Assembly: GCA_035512595.1 (NCBI GenBank) | Contig: DATKDU010000238.1 | Span: forward strand, 1-30,812 | Length of the DNA: 30,812 nucleotides | Source: DATKDU01 sp035512595 | Lineage (GTDB): Bacteria > Planctomycetota > Planctomycetia > Pirellulales > Pirellulaceae | Direction: 5' to 3' | Shown: positions 1-7,153 of the stretch, piece by piece | How positions within the stretch are numbered: the stretch's first letter is position 1 | How the letters are laid out: each line of letters opens with the position of its first letter | Notes under the pieces: model-generated | What the model was told of the DNA's origin: nothing | Databases searched by the model: none | The model's input: the letters and a program-made list of their open reading frames with translations, nothing else | Program-made: the position numbers and the translations under genes

Positions 1-990
1 TCCCCCTGGCCTTTCCGGCTGGCGGTCGCCCTTGCGCTGGCGACCTTCCCGCTGATCTGGGTCGGCGGACTGGTGACGACCACCGATGCCGGCATGGCGG
101 TCCCCGATTGGCCGGGGACCTATGGCTACAACTTGTTTTTGTATCCGTGGCAGACGTGGCTGTTTGGGCCGTGGGACCTGTTCATCGAGCATGGCCATCG
201 CCTGCTCGGCGCGGTCGTCGGCCTGATTGCCATCGCCCTGGTAGTCGTCGTCTGGCTCTGCGACGCACGCCTCTGGCTGCGGTATGCGGCGCTCGGCGCT
301 CTGGCGCTCGTCATCTTCCAGGGAGTCTTGGGCGGCGTGCGCGTCCTGCTCGACCAGCGGCTGGTGGCGATGATTCATGGCTGCGTAGCACCGCTGTTCT
401 TCGCCTATGCCGCGTCGCTGGTGGTCTTCACCTCGCGGTGGTGGCGCGACGCTCCGATGCCGGGCCAGGATGCCGCGGGCCGGCGACTGACACACGCGGC
501 CTGGATCCTGGTCGGCGTGGCTTACGTGCAATTCGTGCTCGGCGCGATGCTGCGGCATCCGCTGTTCGATCTTCCGTCGCTGTTTCGCGGCGCGGTCTTG
601 CTCCACGTCATCGTGGCAATCGTGCTGTTGGTACAGGCAGCGCTGTTCCACGTGAGCGCCCTAGGGAGCGGTTGCCTGGCCGGCCGCGGCGTGCGGTGGG
701 GCTCGCTGCTGGCCGTGCTGTTAATCGCCGGGCAACTGATCCTCGGGGGTTCAACCTGGGTGGTGAAATACGCCTGGCCCGCGTGGCTCGATTCGTTCCA
801 GTTCGCGGCCGCCTACACCGTGCAGGAACAAAGCATCGGCCAAAGCCTGATTGTCACGACGCACGTCGCCAACGGGGCGCTGATCCTGGTCGCGCTCGTC
901 GTGCAGGCCTGGTCGCTGTCGCGCCGTTTTTTTTTCCTGGCTGACGCCGCCGGGGCCCTCGAAATCCGCCTCGTGAGGGCCGCCGCATGA
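1..990 (+). CDS. ctaA: Haem A synthase, COX15/CtaA family (5' truncated)
   Basis: This polytopic membrane protein would convert haem O to haem A for the cytochrome c oxidase encoded next to it. The frame is open from base 1, so the true start lies before the window; the GTG at 73 sits inside the conserved GGLVTTTDAGMAVPDWPG segment and is not the start. Visible family features are that segment, the EHGHRLLG haem-ligand motif at about 184-207, further histidines in MIHG, LRHPL, LLHVIVA and VTTHVANGAL, and repeated hydrophobic helices. About 329 codons are present, close to a complete family member. The stop overlaps the next gene's ATG as ATGA, which suggests translational coupling. The family call is firm; only the N-terminus is missing. 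Confidence 0.93.
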   Translation, partial: SPWPFRLAVALALATFPLIWVGGLVTTTDAGMAVPDWPGTYGYNLFLYPWQTWLFGPWDLFIEHGHRLLGAVVGLIAIALVVVVWLCDARLWLRYAALGALALVIFQGVLGGVRVLLDQRLVAMIHGCVAPLFFAYAASLVVFTSRWWRDAPMPGQDAAGRRLTHAAWILVGVAYVQFVLGAMLRHPLFDLPSLFRGAVLLHVIVAIVLLVQAALFHVSALGSGCLAGRGVRWGSLLAVLLIAGQLILGGSTWVVKYAWPAWLDSFQFAAAYTVQEQSIGQSLIVTTHVANGALILVALVVQAWSLSRRFFFLADAAGALEIRLVRAAA

Positions 991-1901
991 GCACCAGCGC
1001 CATTGCCATTTCGCACCCCAGGGCTTCCGCCTGGAGCAAAGTCCGCGACTACCTCGAGCTGACCAAGCCGCGGATTGCGGTTCTCGTCCTGCTCGTCGTC
1101 GTCGCCAGCGGCATTGCCGCCAACTGGGGGCTGTCGATCGGTTGGACGCTGGTCCATGCGGTGATCGGCACTTGCCTGGTCGCCGCCAGCGCCAGTGCCG
1201 CCAATCATTTGCTGGAGCGGGATCGCGACGGGCGGATGGACCGCACCAGGGACCGGCCGTTGCCGGCGGGACGGATCACGCCCGCTGGAGCGCTCGTCTT
1301 TGCCGCGGTGACGCTGCTGGCGGGGGGAATCTGGCTGGCGCTCCTGGCCGGCTGGCAGGCGGCATTCTGGGGACTGCTCACCTGGTGCTTGTACGTGCTC
1401 GTGTATACGCCGCTCAAGACGCGCACCACCGCCAACACGGCGGTTGGCGCGGTCGCCGGAGCGATGCCGGTCTTTATCGGCTGGAGTGCCGCCGGGGGAG
1501 AAATCGACGTGCGGGCCGTCGCGCTGTTTTTGATCCTGCTCCTGTGGCAATTTCCGCACTTCATGGCGATCGCCTGGCTCTACCGGCAGGATTACGCTCG
1601 CGGCGGCTACCAGATGCTGCCGGTCGTCGATCCGTCGGGGCGGCGGGCCGGAGTGCAAGCGGTCTTGGCCGCGGCGGCGCTCGTCCCGGTAGCTGCCTTG
1701 CCGGCCCTCAACGCGCCGAACTGGCTAGGCGCAGTTTATATCGTGGCCGTGACCGCACTGGGGCTGTTGCAACTGGCCATCTCTTTCTGGTTTTTACTCG
1801 CGACCTCGGATCGCTCCGCCCGCTGCCTGCTCCGCATGTCGCTGATTTATATGCCGCTGTTGCTATTGCTCCTGATCGTGATTCCGCTGAACCTGATTTG
1901 A
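987..1901 (+). CDS. ctaB: Haem O synthase (protohaem IX farnesyltransferase)
   Basis: The enzyme attaches a farnesyl group to haem b to make haem O, the substrate of the haem A synthase just upstream. It is a UbiA-superfamily membrane prenyltransferase of 304 residues, the usual length. The first polyprenyl-diphosphate/Mg site reads NHLLERDRD (N73, E77, D81), followed by RTRDRPLPAG. The typical YTPLKTRT and GAMPVFIGW segments follow, with several hydrophobic helices. The ATG overlaps the stop of haem A synthase by four bases, so both haem-modifying steps are probably made from one transcript. Confidence 0.95.
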   Translation: MSTSAIAISHPRASAWSKVRDYLELTKPRIAVLVLLVVVASGIAANWGLSIGWTLVHAVIGTCLVAASASAANHLLERDRDGRMDRTRDRPLPAGRITPAGALVFAAVTLLAGGIWLALLAGWQAAFWGLLTWCLYVLVYTPLKTRTTANTAVGAVAGAMPVFIGWSAAGGEIDVRAVALFLILLLWQFPHFMAIAWLYRQDYARGGYQMLPVVDPSGRRAGVQAVLAAAALVPVAALPALNAPNWLGAVYIVAVTALGLLQLAISFWFLLATSDRSARCLLRMSLIYMPLLLLLLIVIPLNLI

Positions 1902-1926
1902 GTTTCTCGCCTCGACAAGACGCCCG

Positions 1927-3297
1927 ATGTCCGCCACCGCCCCTACCGCCCACGACGACCACGGCCACGGCCATTTGAAGCTGGTTTACCAGCCTTCGCT
2001 GCCGATCAATAACGGCAAGCTGTTTTTGTGGCTGTTTCTTTCCACGGAGATCATGTTCTTCGCCGGGCTGATCGGCACGTACATCGTGCTGCGGTTCGGT
2101 GTGCCGAGCGGCTCGTGGCCCGCTCCGCACGATGTTCACCTGGTGGAAGCGATCGGCGCTTTGAACACGGGCGTGCTGCTCTTCTCGTCGGTGACGATCG
2201 TCATGGCCCTGGAAGCGGCCAAGAACAACCAGACCGGCATGGCCAAGGGCTGGTTCCTGGCGACGTTCCTCCTGGGGAGCGTGTTTCTCGGCGTCAAGGC
2301 GTATGAGTACAACTCGAAATTCCAGCACGGCATTTATCCGGCCAGGCCCCGCAGCCTGCTGCACGAGAAGGCCGACATTTACTACCTCCAGGCGGCGCGG
2401 CTGCGGCTGGAAGGGCTGCAAAAGCACTACGCCGACGCGATCGCCGCTAAAAAGCTGCCGATTCCCGGGGGCGGAGCGGCGGCAGTGACGATTGCCGCCG
2501 GTGCCGAGACGGCGGCTGCGGAAGGAGCGCCTGCTACCCCGGAAGCGGCGCCCCCGACGATCACCCCTTATTTGAACATCGACGACGTGACGGAGGGGAA
2601 AGACGACCCGAACGTCCAGCACTACATCGTGGCCACCAACCTCCTCAATCACCTCGTAAAATTTGCCGAGCAGGTGGCGGCTACCGATCCCGATCCGCTC
2701 GCCCGGCGGGCGGCGATGGAATTGGTGGCGACCGCCGTCTATCCGCTGCACCACGGCCCCGGCGGGCACGAGCACTTCGTCAACGCACTGAAGAGCGAGG
2801 CGACGCGCCTGGCCAACGAGAAGGACTCGCTGGCCCAGCAGGACCAGGCTCTCCAGGCCGACAAGCAGGAGAAGCTGAAGCAAATTGAGGAGCAGGAGAA
2901 AGCCGAGACCAAGGATGAGGCGGCACTCACGCAATGGAAGGAAGAGGTCGCTAAGGTCGATGCCGACCTGGCCGCCAGCGGGCTGCGGGCCGACGCCATC
3001 GACGGCCGCATTCAGGTCCATGGCGATCTGGCCGCGGCACAGCACGGCCTCAACGAAGCCCACCATTGGCTGCGGCTGCCGATGAAGATCCCCAGCGGCA
3101 ACATGTGGGCCAGCACGTACTTCCTGATGACCGGCTTCCACGCGATCCACGTGCTCGTCGGCCTGATTGCCTTCGCGGTGGTCCTGCCCAAGCGGCTCGA
3201 TTCCACGCGGGCCAACCTGATCGAGAACATCGGCCTGTACTGGCACTTCGTCGATCTGGTCTGGATTTTCCTGTTTCCGCTGTTGTATTTGTTCTGA
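1927..3297 (+). CDS. ctaE: Cytochrome c oxidase subunit III with a large inserted domain
   Basis: This is subunit III of a haem-copper oxidase in the cytoplasmic membrane. Residues 1-138 hold a His-rich N-terminus (HDDHGHGH) and the first helices (LFLWLFLSTEIMFFAGL, ALNTGVLLFSSVTIVMAL, FLATFLLGSVFLGVKAYEY). Residues from about 386 hold the C-terminal helices (MWASTYFLMTGFHAIHVLVG, YWHFVDLVWIFLFPLLYLF). Between them, residues of about 139-385 (nt 2341-3081) are hydrophilic and not part of the classical fold: an Ala/Pro-rich linker, then a charged stretch rich in K, E, Q and A that should form a coiled coil. Ordinary subunit III proteins have only a short loop here. The reading frame is intact, so this is a real insertion and not an assembly break. 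It lies 25 bp after haem O synthase. Confidence 0.92.
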   Translation: MSATAPTAHDDHGHGHLKLVYQPSLPINNGKLFLWLFLSTEIMFFAGLIGTYIVLRFGVPSGSWPAPHDVHLVEAIGALNTGVLLFSSVTIVMALEAAKNNQTGMAKGWFLATFLLGSVFLGVKAYEYNSKFQHGIYPARPRSLLHEKADIYYLQAARLRLEGLQKHYADAIAAKKLPIPGGGAAAVTIAAGAETAAAEGAPATPEAAPPTITPYLNIDDVTEGKDDPNVQHYIVATNLLNHLVKFAEQVAATDPDPLARRAAMELVATAVYPLHHGPGGHEHFVNALKSEATRLANEKDSLAQQDQALQADKQEKLKQIEEQEKAETKDEAALTQWKEEVAKVDADLAASGLRADAIDGRIQVHGDLAAAQHGLNEAHHWLRLPMKIPSGNMWASTYFLMTGFHAIHVLVGLIAFAVVLPKRLDSTRANLIENIGLYWHFVDLVWIFLFPLLYLF

Positions 3298-3300
3298 ACC

Positions 3301-3353
3301 GTAGGACGGCCCTTGCGGGCCGTCCGCCCGACGGCCTGGAAAGGCCGTCCTAC
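3301..3353. repeat. GTAG-CTAC palindromic element, copy 1
   Basis: A 53-bp element lies between oxidase subunits III and IV. The outer arms GTAGGACGGCC and GGCCGTCCTAC are perfectly complementary. Each half can also fold alone, as GACGGCC with GGCCGTC and as ACGGCC with GGCCGT, so it can form one long hairpin or two adjacent ones. Closely related copies occur at 22767-22817, 23022-23072 and 26357-26412. It starts three bases after the subunit III stop codon and ends 14 bases before the subunit IV ATG. Confidence 0.9.
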
Positions 3354-3367
3354 AAAACCAACCCATC

Positions 3368-3826
3368 ATGGCTGACCACGCTCACTCCCACGACGACCTC
3401 GAGCACGACGAACATCACGCTCCGCCCGGCAGCGGCAAATACTGGGCGGTCTTCATCGCGCTCGTCGTGCTGACGATCATTTCGTTCGCCGTCGGCAACA
3501 GCAGCGCCCTCCGCGAGAACGCGCCGCAGGTGATGTGGGCGGCGATGATGGCCGTCTCCTCCGCCAAGGCGATGCTGGTGATCCTGTTCTTCATGCACCT
3601 CAAATGGGAGGCCAACTGGAAGTACGTCCTGACCGTCCCTGCCAGCATCATGAGCGTCTTTCTGCTGCTGATGCTGATCCCGGACATCGGCCTGCGGACG
3701 CGGCATTATGCCGACGACCGCTGGCTCTATGCCGCCGAACCTGCGCCGGCGCACGCGGCGGAGGAACATGGCGGCGAGCACCAACATTCGCCCAAGGAGG
3801 ACGGCGAGAAGAAACACGCGTCGTGA
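3368..3826 (+). CDS. ctaF: Cytochrome c oxidase subunit IV (prokaryotic type)
   Basis: This is a 152-residue small oxidase subunit with three hydrophobic helices at about residues 26-44, 56-78 and 89-106. The second ends in FFMHLKWE, the signature region of prokaryotic subunit IV. Both soluble tails are rich in histidine and acidic residues (N-terminal HAHSHDDLEHDEHH; C-terminal HAAEEHGGEHQH), which could bind metal, though this may simply be lineage-specific charge. The ATG follows a palindromic element and has no clear Shine-Dalgarno sequence. The stop overlaps a possible GTG start of the following ABC ATPase gene. Confidence 0.85.
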   Translation: MADHAHSHDDLEHDEHHAPPGSGKYWAVFIALVVLTIISFAVGNSSALRENAPQVMWAAMMAVSSAKAMLVILFFMHLKWEANWKYVLTVPASIMSVFLLLMLIPDIGLRTRHYADDRWLYAAEPAPAHAAEEHGGEHQHSPKEDGEKKHAS

Positions 3827-3834
3827 CCGGAGCC

Positions 3835-4773
3835 ATGCCTGCCCCCCTGGCCATCGACTGCATCTCTCACCGCTATGGCCAGCGGCAGGCGCTGGCGGAC
3901 CTGACGCTTGCAATCGCCGCCGGGGAAATCTTCGTCCTGCTCGGTCCCAACGGCGGCGGCAAGACAACCCTCTTTCGCCTCCTCTCGACGATGCTCCCGC
4001 TCCAGCAGGGGAATGCCTCGGTCCTGGGGTATGACCTCCGCCGCGATGTGCAGGCAATCCGCGAGCGGATCGGCGTCGTTTTCCAGTCCCCCAGCCTTGA
4101 CCGCAAGCTGACCGTAACCGAGAACATCCGCCACCAGGCGGCACTCTATGGCTTGTTCGGCGGTCCGCTGCGCCAGCGGCTGGATGAGATGCTCGATCGT
4201 TTCGGCCTGGCCGACCGCGCGCTCGAACGCGTCGAGCGGTTGTCCGGCGGCCTGCGCCGCCGCGTCGAACTGGCCAAGGGGATGATCCACCGGCCGCAGT
4301 TGCTGTTGCTCGACGAGCCGAGCACCGGGCTCGATCCGGGCGCTCGCAGCGATCTGTGGACCTACCTCAAGCACGTGCAGGACGAAGGGGTCACCGTCGT
4401 CTTGACCACGCACATCCTCGAGGAGGGGGAGCAGGCCGACCGCATCGGCATTCTGAATGAAGGCAAGCTGGTGGCGCTTGATACGCCCGATGCGCTCCGC
4501 CGCAGCATCGGCGGCGACGCGCTGATGCTCGACACCGTCGATCCCGCGCAGCTCGCCCGCGACATCGGCCAGAAATTCTCGCTGGCGGCACAGACGATCG
4601 ACGGCCAGGTGCGGCTGGAAGTCCCTGACGGGCACACCTGGGTGGCGCGGCTGGTGGAAGCCTTTCCCGGGCAGATTGCCGCCGTTCGCCTGGGGAAACC
4701 GACGCTGGAGGACGTGTTCATCGTCCGCACGGGGCATCGCTTCTGGCGCGAGAGCGAGGAGGCGCACCGATGA
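3835..4773 (+). CDS. ABC transporter ATP-binding protein (CcmA/NatA/DrrA-like)
   Basis: This cytoplasmic ATPase would drive the permease encoded immediately downstream. It has 312 residues from the ATG at 3835; a GTG at 3823 overlapping the subunit IV stop is an alternative. The Walker A is GPNGGGKT (37-44, K43), where most ABC proteins have A in place of the second G. The signature is LSGGLRRRVELAKG (from 136) and the Walker B ends LLLLDEPSTGLDP (catalytic E161), followed by the switch histidine in TTHILEE. The C-terminal extension TLEDVFI is typical of ABC-2 exporters. The substrate is not evident. Its place between oxidase subunits and a SCO/CtaM pair suggests a role in oxidase or metal-centre assembly, comparable in layout to NosF. 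Confidence 0.92.
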   Translation: MPAPLAIDCISHRYGQRQALADLTLAIAAGEIFVLLGPNGGGKTTLFRLLSTMLPLQQGNASVLGYDLRRDVQAIRERIGVVFQSPSLDRKLTVTENIRHQAALYGLFGGPLRQRLDEMLDRFGLADRALERVERLSGGLRRRVELAKGMIHRPQLLLLDEPSTGLDPGARSDLWTYLKHVQDEGVTVVLTTHILEEGEQADRIGILNEGKLVALDTPDALRRSIGGDALMLDTVDPAQLARDIGQKFSLAAQTIDGQVRLEVPDGHTWVARLVEAFPGQIAAVRLGKPTLEDVFIVRTGHRFWRESEEAHR

Positions 4774-5609
4774 CCGCGACCGCCGCGCTCGACATCCGTC
4801 CGCAGCCGCTGCGGGCCGCCCTGGCCCTCTGCCGGCGGGAGATCATCCGCTTCTTTCGGCAGCCGAGCCGGGTCGTCGGCTCGATCGGCACGCCGCTGGT
4901 CTTCTGGCTGTTGTTCGGGGCGGGGCTCGACAAGTGGTTTCGCCTCCCCGGCAGCGGCGAAAGCGGGTTCCTGGAATACTTCTTCCCCGGCAGCCTGGTC
5001 CTGACCTTGATGTTCACCGCCATTTTCTCGTCGATCAGCGTGATTGAGGACCGGCGGGAAGGATTTTTGCAGTCCGTGCTGGTGGCCCCGATTCCCAGGT
5101 GGTCGATGGTCCTGGGGAAGCTGCTGGGGGGGACGTTCGTGGCGCTGCTCCAAGGGTTGATTTTTCTGCTCTTGGCGCTAACGTTCTCGTGGGAGTTCTC
5201 GCTGGCCAGGTGGATGCAGCTCGTGCTGCTCCTGTTCGTCGCGTCCCTTGCGCTGTGCGCTTTGGGGCTGGCGCTGGCCTGGAAGACTGACTCGACGCAG
5301 GGGTTCCACGCGGTGATGAACCTGGTGCTGATGCCGCTGTGGCTCCTCTCCGGGGGATTTTTCCCGGTGCCATTGCCCGCGGCGGAGTCTCGCTGGTGGG
5401 AACTGGCGATGCACTGGGGAATGCGGCTCAATCCGCTGTCGTACGCGGTGGCGGGAGTGCGGCAATTGCTCACGGGGAGCGCGGGGGCGGCGGGGGTCTG
5501 GACCCCGTCGCTGGCGGAATGCTGGCTGGTGACGATTGGATTTGGAATTCTGACGTTTGCCGCGGCCACCTGGGTCTGCCGGCAGCGAACTACGGGAGAT
5601 TTGTTATGA
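4770..5609 (+). CDS. ABC-2 type transporter permease
   Basis: This 279-residue membrane protein starts in an ATGA overlap with the ATPase gene. It has about six hydrophobic helices: near residues 42-58, 72-92, 119-142, 148-170, 183-198 and at the C-terminus. The loop with IEDRREGFLQSVLVAPIPRW is the conserved ABC-2 permease segment that meets the ATPase. It makes a two-component exporter with the preceding gene. The substrate cannot be read from sequence; placement in the oxidase cluster points to oxidase maturation. Confidence 0.9.
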   Translation: MTATAALDIRPQPLRAALALCRREIIRFFRQPSRVVGSIGTPLVFWLLFGAGLDKWFRLPGSGESGFLEYFFPGSLVLTLMFTAIFSSISVIEDRREGFLQSVLVAPIPRWSMVLGKLLGGTFVALLQGLIFLLLALTFSWEFSLARWMQLVLLLFVASLALCALGLALAWKTDSTQGFHAVMNLVLMPLWLLSGGFFPVPLPAAESRWWELAMHWGMRLNPLSYAVAGVRQLLTGSAGAAGVWTPSLAECWLVTIGFGILTFAAATWVCRQRTTGDLL

Positions 5610-6364
5610 ACCGGACGGCATTGGCCTGGCTGGCGGTGACGCTCCTCGTGCTGGGAGGCGCCGGCGTCGTGCTGGCGATCAAGACGATGCGCCAGTCGCA
5701 AACGGTCGCGGGGTCGGGCGAAAGGGAGGTCGATCTGGAGTACCGCAAAGTCCCCCCCAGCGGCAGCGCCCGATGGCTGACCGAGTTTGCGCTCACCGAG
5801 CGGAGCGGCCAACAGGTTGGCTCGGCGGAGCTGGCGGGCAAGGTCCACGTCGTCAACTTCTTTTTCGCCACGTGCCCCACGTCGTGCCTGCAGCAGAACC
5901 GCAAGTTCGCTGAGGTCCACCAGGCGTATGCCGGCAAAGGGGTGCAGTTCGTGAGCATCACCTGCGATCCGGAGAACGACACGCCAAGATCGCTCCGTGA
6001 TTACGCCAGCAAGAATTTTCCCCAGGCGGGTTCTACGTGGTGGTTCCTGACCGGCGACTTGACCTACATTCAGCGCGTGGCCGGGGAAATCTTCCTGGTC
6101 TATCTCGAGCGGCAGAAGCACATGGAAGATTTCCTGGTGATCGACAAATGGGGGAACCACCGCGGCAAGTTCCACTGGAGCCGGGATGCCGAGATCACCG
6201 ACCTGCGGCGGCTGCTCGACAAGCTGATCGCGGAAAAGGCTCCGCCGGCCGATCTGCCTCCCAAGCCGGCGCCGCCAGCCGAATCGGACGCGAAAGAAAC
6301 CGGCGTGCAGGCAGCCGGCGAGGCGCCGCCGGCCCCAAGCGCCAAGGATGCCGCCAGTGGCTGA
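5606..6364 (+). CDS. SCO1/SenC family copper chaperone
   Basis: SCO proteins deliver copper to, or reduce, the CuA site of cytochrome c oxidase. This 252-residue protein has an N-terminal membrane anchor (about 5-24) and a thioredoxin-like domain. The copper-binding CPTSC (C90, C94) lies in NFFFATCPTSCLQQN, and the third ligand fits H172 in KHMEDFLVIDKWG, eight residues before D as in the family. FVSITCDPENDTP is another SCO segment. The C-terminal 40 residues are an Ala/Pro-rich tail not needed for the fold. The ATG overlaps the permease stop (ATGA). An in-frame reading begins further upstream, but it lies inside the permease gene and is not needed. Confidence 0.93.
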   Translation: MNRTALAWLAVTLLVLGGAGVVLAIKTMRQSQTVAGSGEREVDLEYRKVPPSGSARWLTEFALTERSGQQVGSAELAGKVHVVNFFFATCPTSCLQQNRKFAEVHQAYAGKGVQFVSITCDPENDTPRSLRDYASKNFPQAGSTWWFLTGDLTYIQRVAGEIFLVYLERQKHMEDFLVIDKWGNHRGKFHWSRDAEITDLRRLLDKLIAEKAPPADLPPKPAPPAESDAKETGVQAAGEAPPAPSAKDAASG

Positions 6365-6806
6365 GATCATCCCCCTGTTGCCGCACGTCAACGCCGGGCT
6401 CAACACGCTGGCGACCGTGCTGCTGGTCGTCGGCTACGTCGTGATCAAGCGGCGGCAGGAGCGGCTGCACCAGTGGACCATGCTGGCCTGCTTTGGCGTC
6501 TCGGTCGTTTTCCTGGCCTGCTACCTGACGTACCATTTCAACATCCCCGGCGGCAGCAAAAAATTTCCCTCGTATCCACCGCCGCTGGTCCGCTTCAGCT
6601 ACTACGGCATTCTGCTGACCCACGTCGTGCTGGCGGCGACGGTGCCGTTTTTGGCGATCGCCACCATCTGGCTGGGGCTGGCGGACCGCCGCCGCTGGCA
6701 CGTCGCTCTGGCCCGCTGGACCTTTCCAATCTGGCTCTATGTCTCGGTAACCGGCGTGATCGTTTACCTGCTCCTCTATCAGCTCTACCCGCCTTTGCCG
6801 CCATAA
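6348..6806 (+). CDS. ctaM: DUF420 / CtaM-like oxidase assembly membrane protein
   Basis: This is a 152-residue, four-to-five-helix membrane protein matching the DUF420 family, whose Staphylococcus aureus member CtaM is needed for an active aa3 oxidase. Conserved-looking histidines lie in LLPHVNAGLN, RLHQWTML, YLTYHFN and LLTHVVLAA, the pattern expected of the family. The ATG at 6348 overlaps the SCO gene by 17 bases; a GTG at 6357 is an alternative start. Its position after SCO supports a role in maturing the oxidase metal centres. Confidence 0.85.
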   Translation: MPPVAEIIPLLPHVNAGLNTLATVLLVVGYVVIKRRQERLHQWTMLACFGVSVVFLACYLTYHFNIPGGSKKFPSYPPPLVRFSYYGILLTHVVLAATVPFLAIATIWLGLADRRRWHVALARWTFPIWLYVSVTGVIVYLLLYQLYPPLPP

Positions 6807-6820
6807 CCTAAAATAGCCCG

Positions 6821-7141
6821 ATGCTTTCCGTCCGCGGATATTTGCCGATGTGCCGCTTCGTCGCTCTCCTGGCGCTGGCCTTGTGCCTGGCCCTGGCTGC
6901 CGACGTGGCGCTGGCCTGCCCCACCTGCAAGGACCAGCTTGCGCACGATCCCCAGTCGGCCAACGTCGCCCGCGGCTACGCGATGAGCATCATTTTCATG
7001 CTCTCGATGCCGCCGCTGATTTTTACGGGGCTGGGAAGCTACTTCTACTGGGAGGTGCGGAAAGCGCGTCGAGCGCAAGCGGCGCGTTCGCCAGAGACGC
7101 CGCAAGCTGGCGACTTCGGCTACGGCTATCCCGCTACGTAG
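6821..7141 (+). CDS. Small secreted/membrane protein with a CPTCK motif, function unknown
   Basis: I do not recognise a named family for this 106-residue protein. It has a signal-like hydrophobic N-terminus ending ADVALA, directly followed by CPTCKDQLAH, then a second hydrophobic helix (IIFMLSMPPLIFTGLGSYFY) and a charged Ala-rich tail. CPTCK is a CxxC pair but lacks the histidine of a haem c site, so thiol or metal chemistry is more likely than haem binding. A second ATG at 6848 would give a more compact signal peptide. It is the last gene of the oxidase cluster, 14 bp after the CtaM-like gene, so an accessory role in oxidase assembly is an inference. Confidence 0.7.
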   Translation: MLSVRGYLPMCRFVALLALALCLALAADVALACPTCKDQLAHDPQSANVARGYAMSIIFMLSMPPLIFTGLGSYFYWEVRKARRAQAARSPETPQAGDFGYGYPAT

Positions 7142-7144
7142 CGG
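7131..7144. terminator. Palindrome between convergent genes
   Basis: CCGCTACGTAGCGG is a perfect 14-bp palindrome covering the stop codon of the CPTCK gene, ten bases before the end of the convergent cytochrome gene. As RNA it forms a 5-bp stem with a 4-base loop on either strand and has no T tract, so a terminator role is only tentative. Confidence 0.25.
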
Positions 7145-7153
7145 CGATGCCGT

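Noticed and set aside
3301..3353. The palindrome as an intrinsic terminator of the oxidase operon
   Set aside because: There is no T tract, the operon continues directly afterwards, and the same sequence recurs inside translated genes elsewhere in the window.
1708..3369. A minus-strand open reading frame of 553 codons
   Set aside because: It lies opposite the clear haem O synthase and oxidase subunit III genes and has no motif of its own.
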